The notes under the pieces: generated by a model
What the model was told of the DNA's origin: nothing
The model's database searches: none
Seen by the model: the letters and a program-made list of their open reading frames with translations, nothing else
Source: a bacterium
GTDB lineage: Bacteria; Ratteibacteria; UBA8468; B48-G9; DTJG01
Reading direction: 5' to 3'
DNA: 52,451 nucleotides
Assembly: GCA_021800535.1 (NCBI GenBank)
Contig: JAJYYV010000012.1
Coordinates: forward strand, 1 to 52,451
Shown: positions 1 to 10,130 of the stretch, piece after piece
Layout of the letters: each line of letters starts with the position of its first letter
Numbering within the stretch: position 1 is the first letter of the stretch
Translations under genes and position numbers: made by a program

Positions 1-332
1 ATATAATCATTTATACTATGTGTAATTATTATATCAGGTTTTGCATATCTTATAATATCAACAACTTTCATTCTCATTTCTTTGGTGGGATATAAATCAA
101 GATCTCCTGCAATAGGACCTAAAGTTTCTGCTTTTATAAGACTTGCAGATTCTTTTGCTTCTTTATCTCTAATTTTTACAAGCTGTTTTGATGAAATTTT
201 TCTACCTCCCATATTTCCATTACAAAGATGCGCCATAAATATTTTATGACCTTTTTGCGAATATTTAGATAATGTTCCTCCACATAAAATTTCTAAATCG
301 TCAGGATGCGCTCCTATTGCTAAAATTCTCAT
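1..332 (-). CDS. PIG-L/LmbE family deacetylase (3' end cut by window edge)
   Basis: The first about 110 residues of a PIG-L (LmbE-like) zinc-dependent N-deacetylase; the rest lies beyond base 1. Reading from the ATG at 330-332, the protein opens MRILAIGAHPDDLEILCGG, which carries the family's AHPDD metal-binding motif at residues 8-12 and the following GG. A GGAGA ribosome binding site sits a few bases upstream. The family removes N-acetyl groups from amino sugars and sugar conjugates. The gene is the third in a minus-strand set, 14 bp behind a NagB-like isomerase, so the pair may deacetylate and then isomerise or deaminate an amino sugar. Family call is firm; substrate is unknown. Confidence 0.9.
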   Translation of the reverse strand, partial: MRILAIGAHPDDLEILCGGTLSKYSQKGHKIFMAHLCNGNMGGRKISSKQLVKIRDKEAKESASLIKAETLGPIAGDLDLYPTKEMRMKVVDIIRYAKPDIIITHSINDY

Positions 333-346
333 ATTATCTCCATTTA

Positions 347-1297
347 TTAGTTGCATTCAGGCATTAAAGGTCCTGCTAATTCTTTTAAGAAAAATAATTT
401 ACCCTGTAATGTTGGCATAAAACTACTGGGAACCCACATATTCGGACCATATCTTAATGTGACCCACAAACTCATTCCCTGCCACATCATACCTCTTCCC
501 AAAAAACCATCTGCTCCACCTATAATTTTATCAGAGTTTAAAAATATGCCTGGTCCAATTGTATTTGCAAAACATGAAACAAGGGTAGTCCTGCTTTTAA
601 AACTTGTAATCGCATTCTGTTCAACAGTTAATGGATGAAGATGAGCCCCAAGTCTATATTGCTGTTTTTTCCATTCTTCTTCAGATTTAAATTCAGCAGC
701 AAAATGTGGTTCCCAAAAAGCAATATGAAAAACCCTGCCTATACCAAAAATGGTTACAAGTTTTGCCCCCTGTTTTTTTAAATCTCTTATTTTTTCAGGA
801 TATTCCGGTAATAATTTTTTTGTTGCAAAATTTCGTTGATTTTTAGGTATTGTTAAATTTGCTAAAGGACCATAAAAAGCAATCTCCATAGCATTTTGAA
901 ATGAACCGGAAGTTTCTGCTGCAAGAGTATTCCCATCTTTATCACTCCATTCATCCATATTAAATCCATATACATGTTTACAATCAATGCTCCATTCTTT
1001 TAAAAAATAAACAATCCATTTATACATTCCCATTGGACCTACAGGCAAAATAAGAATTATTTTTCTTTTTTCTCTTTTTGTTTTATAAATTTCTGATGCT
1101 ATTTCATGCCCCATTTTTATATTAAATTCTTCCAGTGTATCACAGGAAATCAAATTAAAATTTTTATCCCACCATTTCTGTTTTTCAAAAATTTTATCGG
1201 GTGGAAAATTGCAGCATTTATCTATTTTATTTAAATCCCATCCTTCAGGAAAAAAATTTTTTAACATTGAATCTTTAATATTACTCATTAAATTCAT
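347..1297 (-). CDS. NagB-like glucosamine-6-phosphate isomerase/deaminase family protein
   Basis: A 316-residue member of the glucosamine-6-phosphate isomerase/6-phosphogluconolactonase fold. The NagB signature FNMDE is present (FNMDEW, about residue 113), and so is an equivalent of the active-site GHIAFNEP segment, here FHIAFWEP (about residue 190), keeping the His and Glu. The Asp two residues before that His in classical NagB is Val here ([10 protein letters not shown]), so ordinary GlcN-6-P deaminase activity is uncertain. A strong AGGAGG site precedes the ATG at 1297, supporting this start over the in-frame Met4. It lies 14 bp after the GH42-like gene and 14 bp before the PIG-L gene, probably one operon for amino-sugar use in the cytoplasm. 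Confidence 0.8.
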   Translation of the reverse strand: MNLMSNIKDSMLKNFFPEGWDLNKIDKCCNFPPDKIFEKQKWWDKNFNLISCDTLEEFNIKMGHEIASEIYKTKREKRKIILILPVGPMGMYKWIVYFLKEWSIDCKHVYGFNMDEWSDKDGNTLAAETSGSFQNAMEIAFYGPLANLTIPKNQRNFATKKLLPEYPEKIRDLKKQGAKLVTIFGIGRVFHIAFWEPHFAAEFKSEEEWKKQQYRLGAHLHPLTVEQNAITSFKSRTTLVSCFANTIGPGIFLNSDKIIGGADGFLGRGMMWQGMSLWVTLRYGPNMWVPSSFMPTLQGKLFFLKELAGPLMPECN

Positions 1298-1311
1298 ATC
1301 TCCTCCTTTTT

Positions 1312-3927
1312 TTATTTATATAATAAAATAATATCTGCTTTATTTAATGGGATATTAAAAGAAATCCCTTTTGAATTTTTTATCATTTTTAATTTCCCTA
1401 TTAGTACACTTTTTGCGTTTAAAAATTTACCCGGCAGATTAACAGTTATTTTTATATCTTTTTGTTTTTCCCCGGACCAGTTTAAAATTGTAATGGCAAT
1501 ACCTTTTTTTGAAACAAGAGGAAGTGCTTCAATCATTGGTTTATTAACAGATACAAATGGTTTTATATGTGCTATTTTTACCGGATAAAGAATGTAATCT
1601 CTTACTATTGCAGAAAAACCATCTGGCAATCCCAACATCCCTGTTTTCCCTGAAATAACCTGACTGTAAAAATATGAAAGTCCCGGGTTAAAAGCATAAT
1701 GAATAACCCCACCTTGACCAAATTTTCTATAAATAATCGCAGGACCTCCGTTTTTAAAATACGCTAATACTTTAACATTTTTTTTATCTACTATCGTAAT
1801 TTTACCTTTTGTCCATGCACAAGAAAAATCACCATATTTACCGCTTATTACATCTTTTGCAGAAGTTTTCCATCCATTCCAATTTATAAGGATTCTTGGA
1901 TGTTCCGGTTCTTTTACCTCTGCTCCATATAACTGATGAAATGTAGAAAAATAGTAAGGAAATTTATAAGGGGTATCATATCTGTCTGCATCTCCTGTTC
2001 CATATGTTGTTGTAAGAATTCCACCTTTTTCTATCCATTTTTTTAACGGACCTATACATCCGGAAGGAATATCCGGTTCTGTAATATAAATACAAGAATA
2101 ATTTTTCATTATAGATGAATTTTTAATATCTTTTTCATCCACAAAATCAACCGGAATATTTGCATGCATTAATGCAAGAAAAAGGTCATATACTTCTGCC
2201 ATATAAGAAACATTTGCATTATTAAGACCTGTATTTGTTGCATCAGATATTCCATGTGCTATCTTCTCTGAACGCAGATCCCATACCTGACTGCTTTCAG
2301 GAGTAAGTATTGCAACTTTTGGAATAGGAAATTTACCAGGATACATTAAATTTTCAGCTTTTGATAACATTGTGGATGTTTTCATTATGTCTTTTGCTAC
2401 ATTAATATTATCTGACCAGCAATTTCCCGGGAAATTATACTCAGGCCCAAATACATAGGTATATACTACTTTTGCTCCATGACCAAAAAGAGCAAGAATT
2501 TTTTGTTCTATTCCTTTACCTGCAGATCTGCCAACAACATATCCTCCAAATTCAAAATTATTTCTTCTGGCAACACCCGCAAATTTACTTGCATAATATG
2601 ACCACTGATATGACTGATTATCTCCAAACCAGTCTTCAGTCCATAGACAGGTACTTCCTTTGACTTCACCAAATCTTAACCAGTCCTGTCCACCCATTGC
2701 CGCATCAGGACTTTGTTTATCAGAATTATTTGCTACTGGACCGGGCACGAAATACCTTCCTGAAAAGAAATTCCAGTTAACAGTAATAGGTAATCCATTA
2801 TAAAGTTTTCCTTCAAGAATTTTGGTAACACGGGCAAAATATTCATCAGAAACATGTGGGAAATATCTGCATGTCCAGTAATAAAGATCTCTTTTTGATA
2901 AAGGCCCATCAGCAACACTTCTTCCCAAAGGAATAACTTCATTCCAATTTTTAAATCCAAAATCCTTTGGACTGCTAAATCCTTTTTCCCTTAAATATCT
3001 ATGAAATCTACCCATCTGTGAAAAATTATCTGTTATAGATTTAAACATTGATGGGTAGTACCATCCTGGTTCATCGGAAAGATTAAACAAAACAAAATCA
3101 GTTTTTTTATAACCCGAATTAATATATGGGTCCATAATACCATCAACCCATTTTTTCAATGCTGTATTTGATGTTATTTGTTTATCAAAATCAAAAACAT
3201 ATCCTGGTGGACAATAAACCGCCCATCCTATTTTTTTTATCCTGTTTTTTAATAAAATTGCCCTTAATTCTTTCCCGGGGGGAATTTCTAATGTGTTGAA
3301 ACCAATAAGAGCCATGTTATTAAAGCCTTCTGTCCAATCATAATAATCACTATCACCACCTATAAATCTATCAGCAAGAATAAGTTTTTTTAAACTTTCA
3401 GGATGTATTTTGGAAGCAAATTTTTGTATATATTTCCAATAATGACTTTTGTTATATTGTGCTTCTGTTCCCATCTTAATTTTATTTGAAGATTCAGCCC
3501 ATTGTAGAATTCCTAGAGATAAAGGACCTTTTCCAAAAAGCAGGGCTTTTGAAGAATATATATTATTTAGGATTCTATATTCTACAAAAACTTTTGTTCC
3601 TGATAATGAAGGAGAAATAGAGGTGATAGAAACAGGAATAACAAGAGGATATCTGTTAAGATATAAATTAGGATATAATTTTTTAATTCCAGATATATCC
3701 TGAGATGTTACCTGTTCCCAATTGCTCCATTTGTAATCATAAGATTTAATGGCTATTTTTGTATTGGGAATTGTTGCAGTAAAAATTGTTTGTTTTTCAG
3801 CAATTTTGGAAGGAGATTCACATTTTATACGAAAAGAAAAATTTTCACCATAAGTGGAGGAAAAAGATTTTGTTATAAAAATAAAAAATAAACATATAAT
3901 ATATCCTGCTACTAATTTTTTTTTCAT
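1312..3927 (-). CDS. secreted GH42-like glycoside hydrolase family protein
   Basis: An 871-residue exported protein. The N-terminus (MKKK followed by a hydrophobic stretch to about residue 24) is a signal peptide, which supports the ATG at 3927 although no Shine-Dalgarno is visible. The middle resembles a clan GH-A TIM barrel ([13 protein letters not shown] near residue 285; [11 protein letters not shown] near 440). From about residue 600 follows a glutamine-amidotransferase-like region ([23 protein letters not shown]) typical of the GH42 trimerisation domain, then a beta-rich C-terminal domain. Family assignment is by these local resemblances, so the exact CAZy family and substrate are uncertain. 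It heads the minus-strand set with the NagB-like and PIG-L genes and has its own consensus-like promoter at 3990-4018. Confidence 0.65.
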   Translation of the reverse strand: MKKKLVAGYIICLFFIFITKSFSSTYGENFSFRIKCESPSKIAEKQTIFTATIPNTKIAIKSYDYKWSNWEQVTSQDISGIKKLYPNLYLNRYPLVIPVSITSISPSLSGTKVFVEYRILNNIYSSKALLFGKGPLSLGILQWAESSNKIKMGTEAQYNKSHYWKYIQKFASKIHPESLKKLILADRFIGGDSDYYDWTEGFNNMALIGFNTLEIPPGKELRAILLKNRIKKIGWAVYCPPGYVFDFDKQITSNTALKKWVDGIMDPYINSGYKKTDFVLFNLSDEPGWYYPSMFKSITDNFSQMGRFHRYLREKGFSSPKDFGFKNWNEVIPLGRSVADGPLSKRDLYYWTCRYFPHVSDEYFARVTKILEGKLYNGLPITVNWNFFSGRYFVPGPVANNSDKQSPDAAMGGQDWLRFGEVKGSTCLWTEDWFGDNQSYQWSYYASKFAGVARRNNFEFGGYVVGRSAGKGIEQKILALFGHGAKVVYTYVFGPEYNFPGNCWSDNINVAKDIMKTSTMLSKAENLMYPGKFPIPKVAILTPESSQVWDLRSEKIAHGISDATNTGLNNANVSYMAEVYDLFLALMHANIPVDFVDEKDIKNSSIMKNYSCIYITEPDIPSGCIGPLKKWIEKGGILTTTYGTGDADRYDTPYKFPYYFSTFHQLYGAEVKEPEHPRILINWNGWKTSAKDVISGKYGDFSCAWTKGKITIVDKKNVKVLAYFKNGGPAIIYRKFGQGGVIHYAFNPGLSYFYSQVISGKTGMLGLPDGFSAIVRDYILYPVKIAHIKPFVSVNKPMIEALPLVSKKGIAITILNWSGEKQKDIKITVNLPGKFLNAKSVLIGKLKMIKNSKGISFNIPLNKADIILLYK

Positions 3928-3989
3928 ATTTTTATTTGATTTGAATTTATATTATAATTTACTCATCGTTTGATATTATCTATAAATAG

Positions 3990-4018
3990 GTTATACTTAA
4001 AATAATTATTTTTGTCAA
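3990..4018 (-). promoter_or_regulatory. sigma70-type promoter for the GH42-like operon
   Basis: On the minus strand, TTGACA (4018 to 4013), a 17-bp spacer and TATAAC (3995 to 3990). Transcription would start about 55 bp before the GH42-like start codon. It lies in the divergent gap between that gene and the sugar isomerase gene. Confidence 0.6.
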
Positions 4019-4065
4019 ATTAAGAAATATTTTATTAAATTTTTTTTAACAGAAAAGGAGAATCT

Positions 4066-4824
4066 ATGAAATTTGGATGTTGTAGTGGCATAGATGGAAT
4101 AAAAGATATAAAAAATGCACACGCAGATTTTATAGAATTTCCTGTTGTAGCTATTGCTAATATGAATATTTTTTCTTTAAAAACAAATCTAAAAGAGATA
4201 TCAATCGTTCCTTATTCTTTCAATATTTTTCTGCCGGGAGATTTAAAAATTACAGGACCATCTGTAGACAAAGAAAAAGTAGAAGTATATTTAAAAACAG
4301 TAATGGAAAAAATAAACAATTTAGGAGGTAAAATAATTGTATTTGGAAGTGGTAAAGCAAGAAATATTCCTGAAAATTATCCATTAGAAAAAGGGAAACA
4401 AGATATAATCAATTTTTTAGATTTAGCATCACAATATGCACAAAAATTTAATATTAAAATCGCTATAGAACCATTAAATAAAAAAGAATGTAATATATTA
4501 AATACCACTTTAGAAACACTGGAAATTGCTCAAATATTAAACAATCCTTATATTGGAGTTTTAATAGATAATTATCATGCGGAAATAGAAAAAGAACCAA
4601 TTTCAAATATAGAAAAAATTGGCAATAAACTTTATCATATTCATTTATCAAATAGAAACAGAACTGCTCCTGGTGAAAATGATTATGATTTTAAAAAAAT
4701 GTTTTCTATTTTGAAATCAATAAATTATAATGGTTATATTTCTATTGAAAGTTCTTTTAATAATATATCTAAAGAATTACCTAAAAGTTTAGAATATTTA
4801 AGAAATATCTGGAATAGCTTTTAA
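4066..4824 (+). CDS. sugar phosphate isomerase/epimerase (xylose isomerase-like TIM barrel)
   Basis: A 252-residue AP-endonuclease-2/xylose-isomerase-like TIM barrel protein. Visible family marks are the metal-ligand strand IAIEPLNKKECNILNT (about residue 137), GVLIDNYHAE (about 163), the YHIHLSNRNR strand (about 192) and the C-terminal GYISIESSF carrying the last Glu ligand (about 226). Members isomerise or epimerise keto-sugars or inositols using a divalent metal. An AGGAG site lies 6 bp before the ATG. The gene is slightly short for the family (usually 260-290 residues) but complete. It is 9 bp upstream of the GH106-like gene, so it likely processes a monosaccharide released by that enzyme. 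Confidence 0.8.
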   Translation: MKFGCCSGIDGIKDIKNAHADFIEFPVVAIANMNIFSLKTNLKEISIVPYSFNIFLPGDLKITGPSVDKEKVEVYLKTVMEKINNLGGKIIVFGSGKARNIPENYPLEKGKQDIINFLDLASQYAQKFNIKIAIEPLNKKECNILNTTLETLEIAQILNNPYIGVLIDNYHAEIEKEPISNIEKIGNKLYHIHLSNRNRTAPGENDYDFKKMFSILKSINYNGYISIESSFNNISKELPKSLEYLRNIWNSF

Positions 4825-4833
4825 TTAAAATCA

Positions 4834-7800
4834 ATGGAAAAAAAATATAATAAATCAGTTTCTTTTAAAGAATTTAAAAATTCTCCTTTTGAATATCGTC
4901 CGGTTGCATTTCTTTTTCTAAATCATCAATTATTTAAAGAAGAGCTTAAGTGGCAAATATCCCAAATAAAAAAACAGGGATTACGTGGATTTTTTATGCA
5001 TCCAAGAGATGGACTTTTAACGCCATATATGTCTAAATCATTTAGGGATATAGTAAAATATATCGTCTCTCAAGCAAAAAAGAATGGAATAGAATCATGG
5101 CTTTATGATGAAGATCCATACCCAAGCGGTGCAGCAGGCGGCAGGGTTATTTATGAACATCCTGAATATCGTTCCCGAACACTCTCCATAACTGAAGGCA
5201 GATTTCATGGAGGATCTACTATAAAAATGGACATCCCAATGGGAAAGTTTATTTCAGCTTTTGCTATTCAAACAAATTCTAATTGGGAAATATTTCCAGA
5301 AGCAAAAATTATTGATATTACAGAAACTATAGGCCCTTTAAGAAATAAGTGGTCTTTTTTTCGTAAATATAATACATATTATATTTCCATGCCAAAAGAT
5401 ACTTATCCCCATTGGCGTTCAGAAACAGCAAATATTCATGGACAGATATACTGGGAATCTCCAAAAGGAACATGGCAGATTATTGCTTTTGTAGAAAAAG
5501 AAGAAAAAACATGGGGGCCATGGGGAGGATATGTAGATTTATTAAATTCCAAAGCTGTTGATGATTTTATTTCTAAAACACATGACATATACAAAAAAGA
5601 CTTAAAACAATTTTTTGGAAATACTATACCTGGAATTTTTACAGATGAACCAAAATGGATCGGATTTCTACCCTGGACATCTGATTTTTTAAATACTTTT
5701 TATAAGACAAAAAAATATGATTTAAGACTGCAACTGCACGCTTTAGTCTATAATACAACAAAAAATATAGAACAAATTAGATATGATTACTGGGATGTTT
5801 TAACTTCTCTTTTGAAAAAATCTTTTTTTGATAAAATACATAACTGGTGTGAAAAAAATAATCTTCAATTTACAGGACATGTAAGTCCTGAAGAAGAACC
5901 TGTTTATGGTGTATTTTATCTTGGAGACTTAATGAAATTGGCAAAATCTTTTCATATACCAGGTACTGATATTATTACTTCACGGATAGGGACATCAGAG
6001 TTTCCAATTATTAATATCGGCCCTAAACTTATCAGTTCTGTTGCTCATCAACAGGGGAAAAAACGGGTTATTGCAGAAGCATTTGCTCTTGCTGACTGGG
6101 ATTTTAATTTTCAAACAATGAAATCTATAACAGACTATCTTTCTGTTCTTGGAGTTAATTTTATTGTCCCTCATGGATTTTATTATTCAATAGATGGTTT
6201 AAGAAAAAAAGAAGCATGTCCTTCCCAATTTTATCAAACAACATATTGGGAATACTATCATTTTTTCAGCAAATACATCGGCAGATTAGAATATATTTTA
6301 ACAAGAGGAAATCCGGACACAGAATTTGCTGTTTTATATCCTACAAGCTCTTTGTGGCGTTGTCTTCCCGGGAATAAACAGGATGCAGAAAAAATTGGAA
6401 ACTCTTTTGTTTTTCTTGTTGATACACTTTTACGAATTCATAAAGAATTTGACTTTTTAGATGATATTTCTCTTTTAGATACAAAAATCCATAATGGTAT
6501 GATAAAAATTGGTAAACAAAAGTATACTTCTATTATTATTCCCCCAATTATTTCATTAATCCCTGAAATTGTAAAAAAATTAGAGGAATTTATTTCAGGT
6601 GGTGGAAAAATTTTGTTTATGGGACCCACTCCAAAATTTCTTAGTTCTATTTATAACCCATTAAAAAATGAAAATATAAAATTTATAGAATGTCCTGTTG
6701 ATATATTATCTCTTGATAAAAAAGACAAAGAATTTTTAAAAGCAGAAATTACAAAATCTTTAAAATTTTTTACTTATTCTGAATCTGAAATCCATATAGA
6801 AGGAAAAGAATGTTCTGAAGTCTTTCTTCATAAAAGAAAAACTGAAGATGGAAAAAAAATATATTTTCTGGCAAATATAGGAAAACAAACAGCCAATCTT
6901 GATATTCATATAGATAAAAATCGCTCATGGGAAATCTGGGATGCATTTAATGGAGAAAAAAAACAATTACCTGTTTTATCTTCCAATATATTTTCTTTGT
7001 CTCTTTCAGAATTTCAATCTCTCTGTATGATTTCATCAAAAAAATCCCAATCCAAAATTTCAAACTTATTTCTTTTAAAAGAAAAAACACTTTTAAAAGA
7101 ATTGTCTTCTATATGGAATTTTAAAATAGAAAAAGATAATGTTCTTTTTCTTGGTAAGTGGCAAATATTAAAAGGAAAACCTGAAGATATTTTAACATTG
7201 GAATCTTCACAAGTTATTGAAAATCCTGTTATAGAACCATGTACTATATCTAATTCCAATATAAATTTATGTTATCCCTCCACTATATGTTATAAACTTA
7301 ATTTCTTTGTAAAAGGGAATATTGATAGAATTGCCCTTGTCTGGGAACTTTCAGGTATAAAAGGTAAATATCGTATTTTTATTGATAAAACTGAAATAAA
7401 AAAAGAAGAAATAAAAAATATTAGAAAGTATGATTGTTTTAATTTAAGTTATGATATAAGCAAGCATTTAAAAATGACCAAATCTTTTTATACTCCTTCT
7501 TTACATACTATTTTTGTTTTCATAGATATAATTGAACCTGATGATGGACTTACAGAACCAATACGTTTATTTGGTAATTTTCTTGTAGACAATATCGGAG
7601 ACAAAGGGATGGGCTCTGTTATCAAAGAAAAAAAAGAATACAATAATATATTTTCCGGAAGCTGGACAGATTATGGATATCCTTTTTATTCAGGAACTGC
7701 AAGTTATGAACAAACTTTTATTCTTAATTATGAAAAAAATAAAAGATATTGGTTAAAATGTCATGACATAAAAGATATTTTAGAAATTGAACTTAATGGG

Positions 7801-7971
7801 AAAATATTATCTGTCCTTTTATGGCCTCCATATGAATCTGAAATAACAAAATTTATAAAAAATGGAAAAAACAATTTAAAACTTAAAGTTACTAATTCTA
7901 TTTATAACATGCTTGAAGGAATTCCAAAACCATCTGGACTTTTCGGCTCCGTAACTATTAATATAATGTAA
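4834..7971 (+). CDS. GH106-like (alpha-L-rhamnosidase-type) glycoside hydrolase
   Basis: A 1045-residue protein. The N-terminal segment (FKNSPFEYRPVAFLFLNH, then QISQIKKQGLRGFFMHPRDG and WLYDEDPYPSGAAGG, residues about 10-105) is typical of the large family annotated as glycosyl hydrolase/alpha-L-rhamnosidase (GH106 and relatives). A TIM-barrel FTDEPKW segment near residue 270 is a plausible catalytic acid region. The C-terminus (about 940-1045) has the jelly-roll carbohydrate-binding pattern of such enzymes (ELNGK, PPYESEIT, GKNNLKLKVTNS, PSGLFG). No signal peptide is visible, suggesting a cytoplasmic or atypically exported enzyme. No Shine-Dalgarno precedes the ATG; it follows the isomerase stop by 9 bp and is probably translationally coupled. 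Exact glycosidic specificity cannot be read from sequence. Confidence 0.7.
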   Translation: MEKKYNKSVSFKEFKNSPFEYRPVAFLFLNHQLFKEELKWQISQIKKQGLRGFFMHPRDGLLTPYMSKSFRDIVKYIVSQAKKNGIESWLYDEDPYPSGAAGGRVIYEHPEYRSRTLSITEGRFHGGSTIKMDIPMGKFISAFAIQTNSNWEIFPEAKIIDITETIGPLRNKWSFFRKYNTYYISMPKDTYPHWRSETANIHGQIYWESPKGTWQIIAFVEKEEKTWGPWGGYVDLLNSKAVDDFISKTHDIYKKDLKQFFGNTIPGIFTDEPKWIGFLPWTSDFLNTFYKTKKYDLRLQLHALVYNTTKNIEQIRYDYWDVLTSLLKKSFFDKIHNWCEKNNLQFTGHVSPEEEPVYGVFYLGDLMKLAKSFHIPGTDIITSRIGTSEFPIINIGPKLISSVAHQQGKKRVIAEAFALADWDFNFQTMKSITDYLSVLGVNFIVPHGFYYSIDGLRKKEACPSQFYQTTYWEYYHFFSKYIGRLEYILTRGNPDTEFAVLYPTSSLWRCLPGNKQDAEKIGNSFVFLVDTLLRIHKEFDFLDDISLLDTKIHNGMIKIGKQKYTSIIIPPIISLIPEIVKKLEEFISGGGKILFMGPTPKFLSSIYNPLKNENIKFIECPVDILSLDKKDKEFLKAEITKSLKFFTYSESEIHIEGKECSEVFLHKRKTEDGKKIYFLANIGKQTANLDIHIDKNRSWEIWDAFNGEKKQLPVLSSNIFSLSLSEFQSLCMISSKKSQSKISNLFLLKEKTLLKELSSIWNFKIEKDNVLFLGKWQILKGKPEDILTLESSQVIENPVIEPCTISNSNINLCYPSTICYKLNFFVKGNIDRIALVWELSGIKGKYRIFIDKTEIKKEEIKNIRKYDCFNLSYDISKHLKMTKSFYTPSLHTIFVFIDIIEPDDGLTEPIRLFGNFLVDNIGDKGMGSVIKEKKEYNNIFSGSWTDYGYPFYSGTASYEQTFILNYEKNKRYWLKCHDIKDILEIELNGKILSVLLWPPYESEITKFIKNGKNNLKLKVTNSIYNMLEGIPKPSGLFGSVTINIM

Positions 7972-7976
7972 AAAAA

Positions 7977-8004
7977 TTGACAACAAATATTATTTAGATA
8001 TAAG
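7977..8004 (+). promoter_or_regulatory. sigma70-type promoter for the DUF4838 gene
   Basis: TTGACA (7977-7982), 16-bp spacer, TATAAG (7999-8004), directly after the stop of the GH106-like gene and about 50 bp before the next start codon. An AGGAGG site follows at about 8045. Confidence 0.55.
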
Positions 8005-8063
8005 ATAGTTTTTATGAATATAAAACGATATATAAAAAAGATAAAGGAGGTATCCATAATATT

Positions 8064-10091
8064 ATGTTAATTGTAGAAAATGGAACAGCAAAATGTTCTA
8101 TATATATTCCCAAAAAACCAACACAAGTTGAATTGCATTCTGCCGCTGAATTGAAAAAATATCTTAAAAAAATAAGCGGGGCAAATTTTTCTATAATAAA
8201 AAATATTCCAGAAGAAGGTCCTGCGATTATAATTGCAAATGTAAATAATTTACCTTTTAAACCATCTAAAGATATAAAAAATGAATCAATTATGAGATTT
8301 TTTGATAAGAAAAGGTTTTTTCTTGTAGGAGGAACTGAAAGAGCAACACTTATTGGTATATATGCTTTTCTACGTGATAATCTAGGATGTATATTTGCCC
8401 AACCATATCCATCAGATGAATATATTCCTAAACAAACCAATATTAAAATATCTGAAGTAGAATACTATCATGAACCATTTCTGCCAATACGTTATTTAAT
8501 AGGCGGAGGAGATATTCATACTCTTGACTGGTGTGCAAAAGTAGGGATGAGTTTTGCAGGTACTCCATCTTTTGGAGTTACTTCACCTTCTGATAAAACT
8601 CCGGAATATGCAGGAGAAAAATCATTACTTACTGAAGAACATGCAAAAAGATGGTATAAAGAATCTGTTTTATTACGTGGGGAACCAGGTCTTTCTATAG
8701 GAGGACATCTGTGCGAATCTATTATGCCTCCTTCTATATATTTTGATAAACATCCGGAATATTTTGCCTATAATCCCAAACAAAAACCAGATGCATTAAG
8801 AAAAATAAAAAATGGCAGGGATTCTTTTGGTATCTGCTGGACAAATCCTGAAGTAAAAAGAATATTTAAAGAATATATTTACAATTTTTTAAAAAAATAT
8901 CCTTTTGTAACCCGTTTTACATTTTTTCCAAACGATGGACAACCTCCTTGTTTCTGTGAAAATTGTTGTAAAACTGAAAAACCATGGCAGGGAACTACTT
9001 TTATTCAATACACAAAAAATTATGTACTGTTTTCTGCAGAAATAGCTCGTACTATTGCAGAATCATTTCCCGGAGTACGTTTTGAAATAGGTAGTTATGC
9101 AAGTCATTCAGAACTACCAAAAGATTTCAATGAAGAGATTCCTGAAAATCTTGATGTTTTATTTTGTATTTTTGAACGGAAATGGGACAGAGCTCTTGAT
9201 GACCCACCAAGTGATGAAGAATTACACCGTACATTACCTTTGTCTCCAATAGGTTCTTATGAAAATGATGCATGGAAATATACAAAGTATTCAGAACTTT
9301 TTAACCACTGGCGTAAATATATAAAAGGTGATTTTCGTTATTATGATTATCTTACAAGTACATTTGGTTCTATGGGCATGCTTTTCCCTGTAAGCAAAGG
9401 AGCTGTAAGAACTATACGATATTTAAAAACTCTTGGATTTGTCGGATATGGTTCCCAATGGTTCAATTCACCACTTCACTGGGCATCATATGGTTTATCC
9501 CTTTATGTCACTTCAAGAGCAATGTGGGATAAAAACGCTTCCTGGGATACTCTTGCAGCAGAATACTGTAAAGGATTTTATGAAAATGCCGCTGAACCAA
9601 TGATACAATATTTTCGTACTCTGGAAGATTCTGCCTATAATGTACGGTTTGGTATGGGTATTCCTGAAATTCTTCAGGTTTTTGATCCTGAAACTTATAA
9701 AAAATGTAACCAATTTCTTTCTATGGCAAAATCTTGTGATATTTCTTCAAAGATAAAAATGCGAATTAGAGATCAGGAAAACCTACTGGAATTCGGCAGA
9801 TTGTTTTGGGAAACACGCAGAATTGAAAAAGAAATAGAAAACACTATTCAAAAAGAACAAATAGACAACACATTTAAATTACTTATTGAACATGCAAAAA
9901 TTGATGATAAAATTCAAAAATTATTTAATAAACCTTTACTCAGGTTTGGTAAATCCTGGAGAGGAACACTTTATAGACACCTTATGGGTTCAAAATCTGA
10001 CAAACGGGGACTCTTACGAGTAATTGAACTTATGAAAAATATGACCAACTCTCTGAACAAAAATCTTTGGTATAAAGAAGATTGTGAATAA
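8064..10091 (+). CDS. DUF4838 domain-containing, glycan-associated protein
   Basis: A 675-residue protein of the DUF4838 type. The N-terminal part (SAAELKKYLKKISGANFSI, residues about 29-47; GTERATLIGIYAFLRDNLGC near 92) matches the alpha-glucuronidase/GH20 domain-2-like region usual in front of DUF4838. The DUF4838 body includes FFPNDGQPPCFCENC (about 290-305), where three closely spaced Cys are characteristic. The domain is common in polysaccharide-degrading Planctomycetes, Lentisphaerae and Bacteroidetes, but its reaction is not established. No signal peptide is seen. AGGAGG lies about 13 bp before the ATG. It follows the GH106-like gene in the same direction and probably acts on the same glycan. 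Confidence 0.8.
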   Translation: MLIVENGTAKCSIYIPKKPTQVELHSAAELKKYLKKISGANFSIIKNIPEEGPAIIIANVNNLPFKPSKDIKNESIMRFFDKKRFFLVGGTERATLIGIYAFLRDNLGCIFAQPYPSDEYIPKQTNIKISEVEYYHEPFLPIRYLIGGGDIHTLDWCAKVGMSFAGTPSFGVTSPSDKTPEYAGEKSLLTEEHAKRWYKESVLLRGEPGLSIGGHLCESIMPPSIYFDKHPEYFAYNPKQKPDALRKIKNGRDSFGICWTNPEVKRIFKEYIYNFLKKYPFVTRFTFFPNDGQPPCFCENCCKTEKPWQGTTFIQYTKNYVLFSAEIARTIAESFPGVRFEIGSYASHSELPKDFNEEIPENLDVLFCIFERKWDRALDDPPSDEELHRTLPLSPIGSYENDAWKYTKYSELFNHWRKYIKGDFRYYDYLTSTFGSMGMLFPVSKGAVRTIRYLKTLGFVGYGSQWFNSPLHWASYGLSLYVTSRAMWDKNASWDTLAAEYCKGFYENAAEPMIQYFRTLEDSAYNVRFGMGIPEILQVFDPETYKKCNQFLSMAKSCDISSKIKMRIRDQENLLEFGRLFWETRRIEKEIENTIQKEQIDNTFKLLIEHAKIDDKIQKLFNKPLLRFGKSWRGTLYRHLMGSKSDKRGLLRVIELMKNMTNSLNKNLWYKEDCE

Positions 10092-10130
10092 TGAATACAC
10101 AGAAATTAAAAAAAATAAAACTTCTTAAAT

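Noticed and set aside
351-638. 95-residue plus-strand frame opposite the NagB-like gene
   Set aside because: Antisense shadow of a conserved protein; no independent support.
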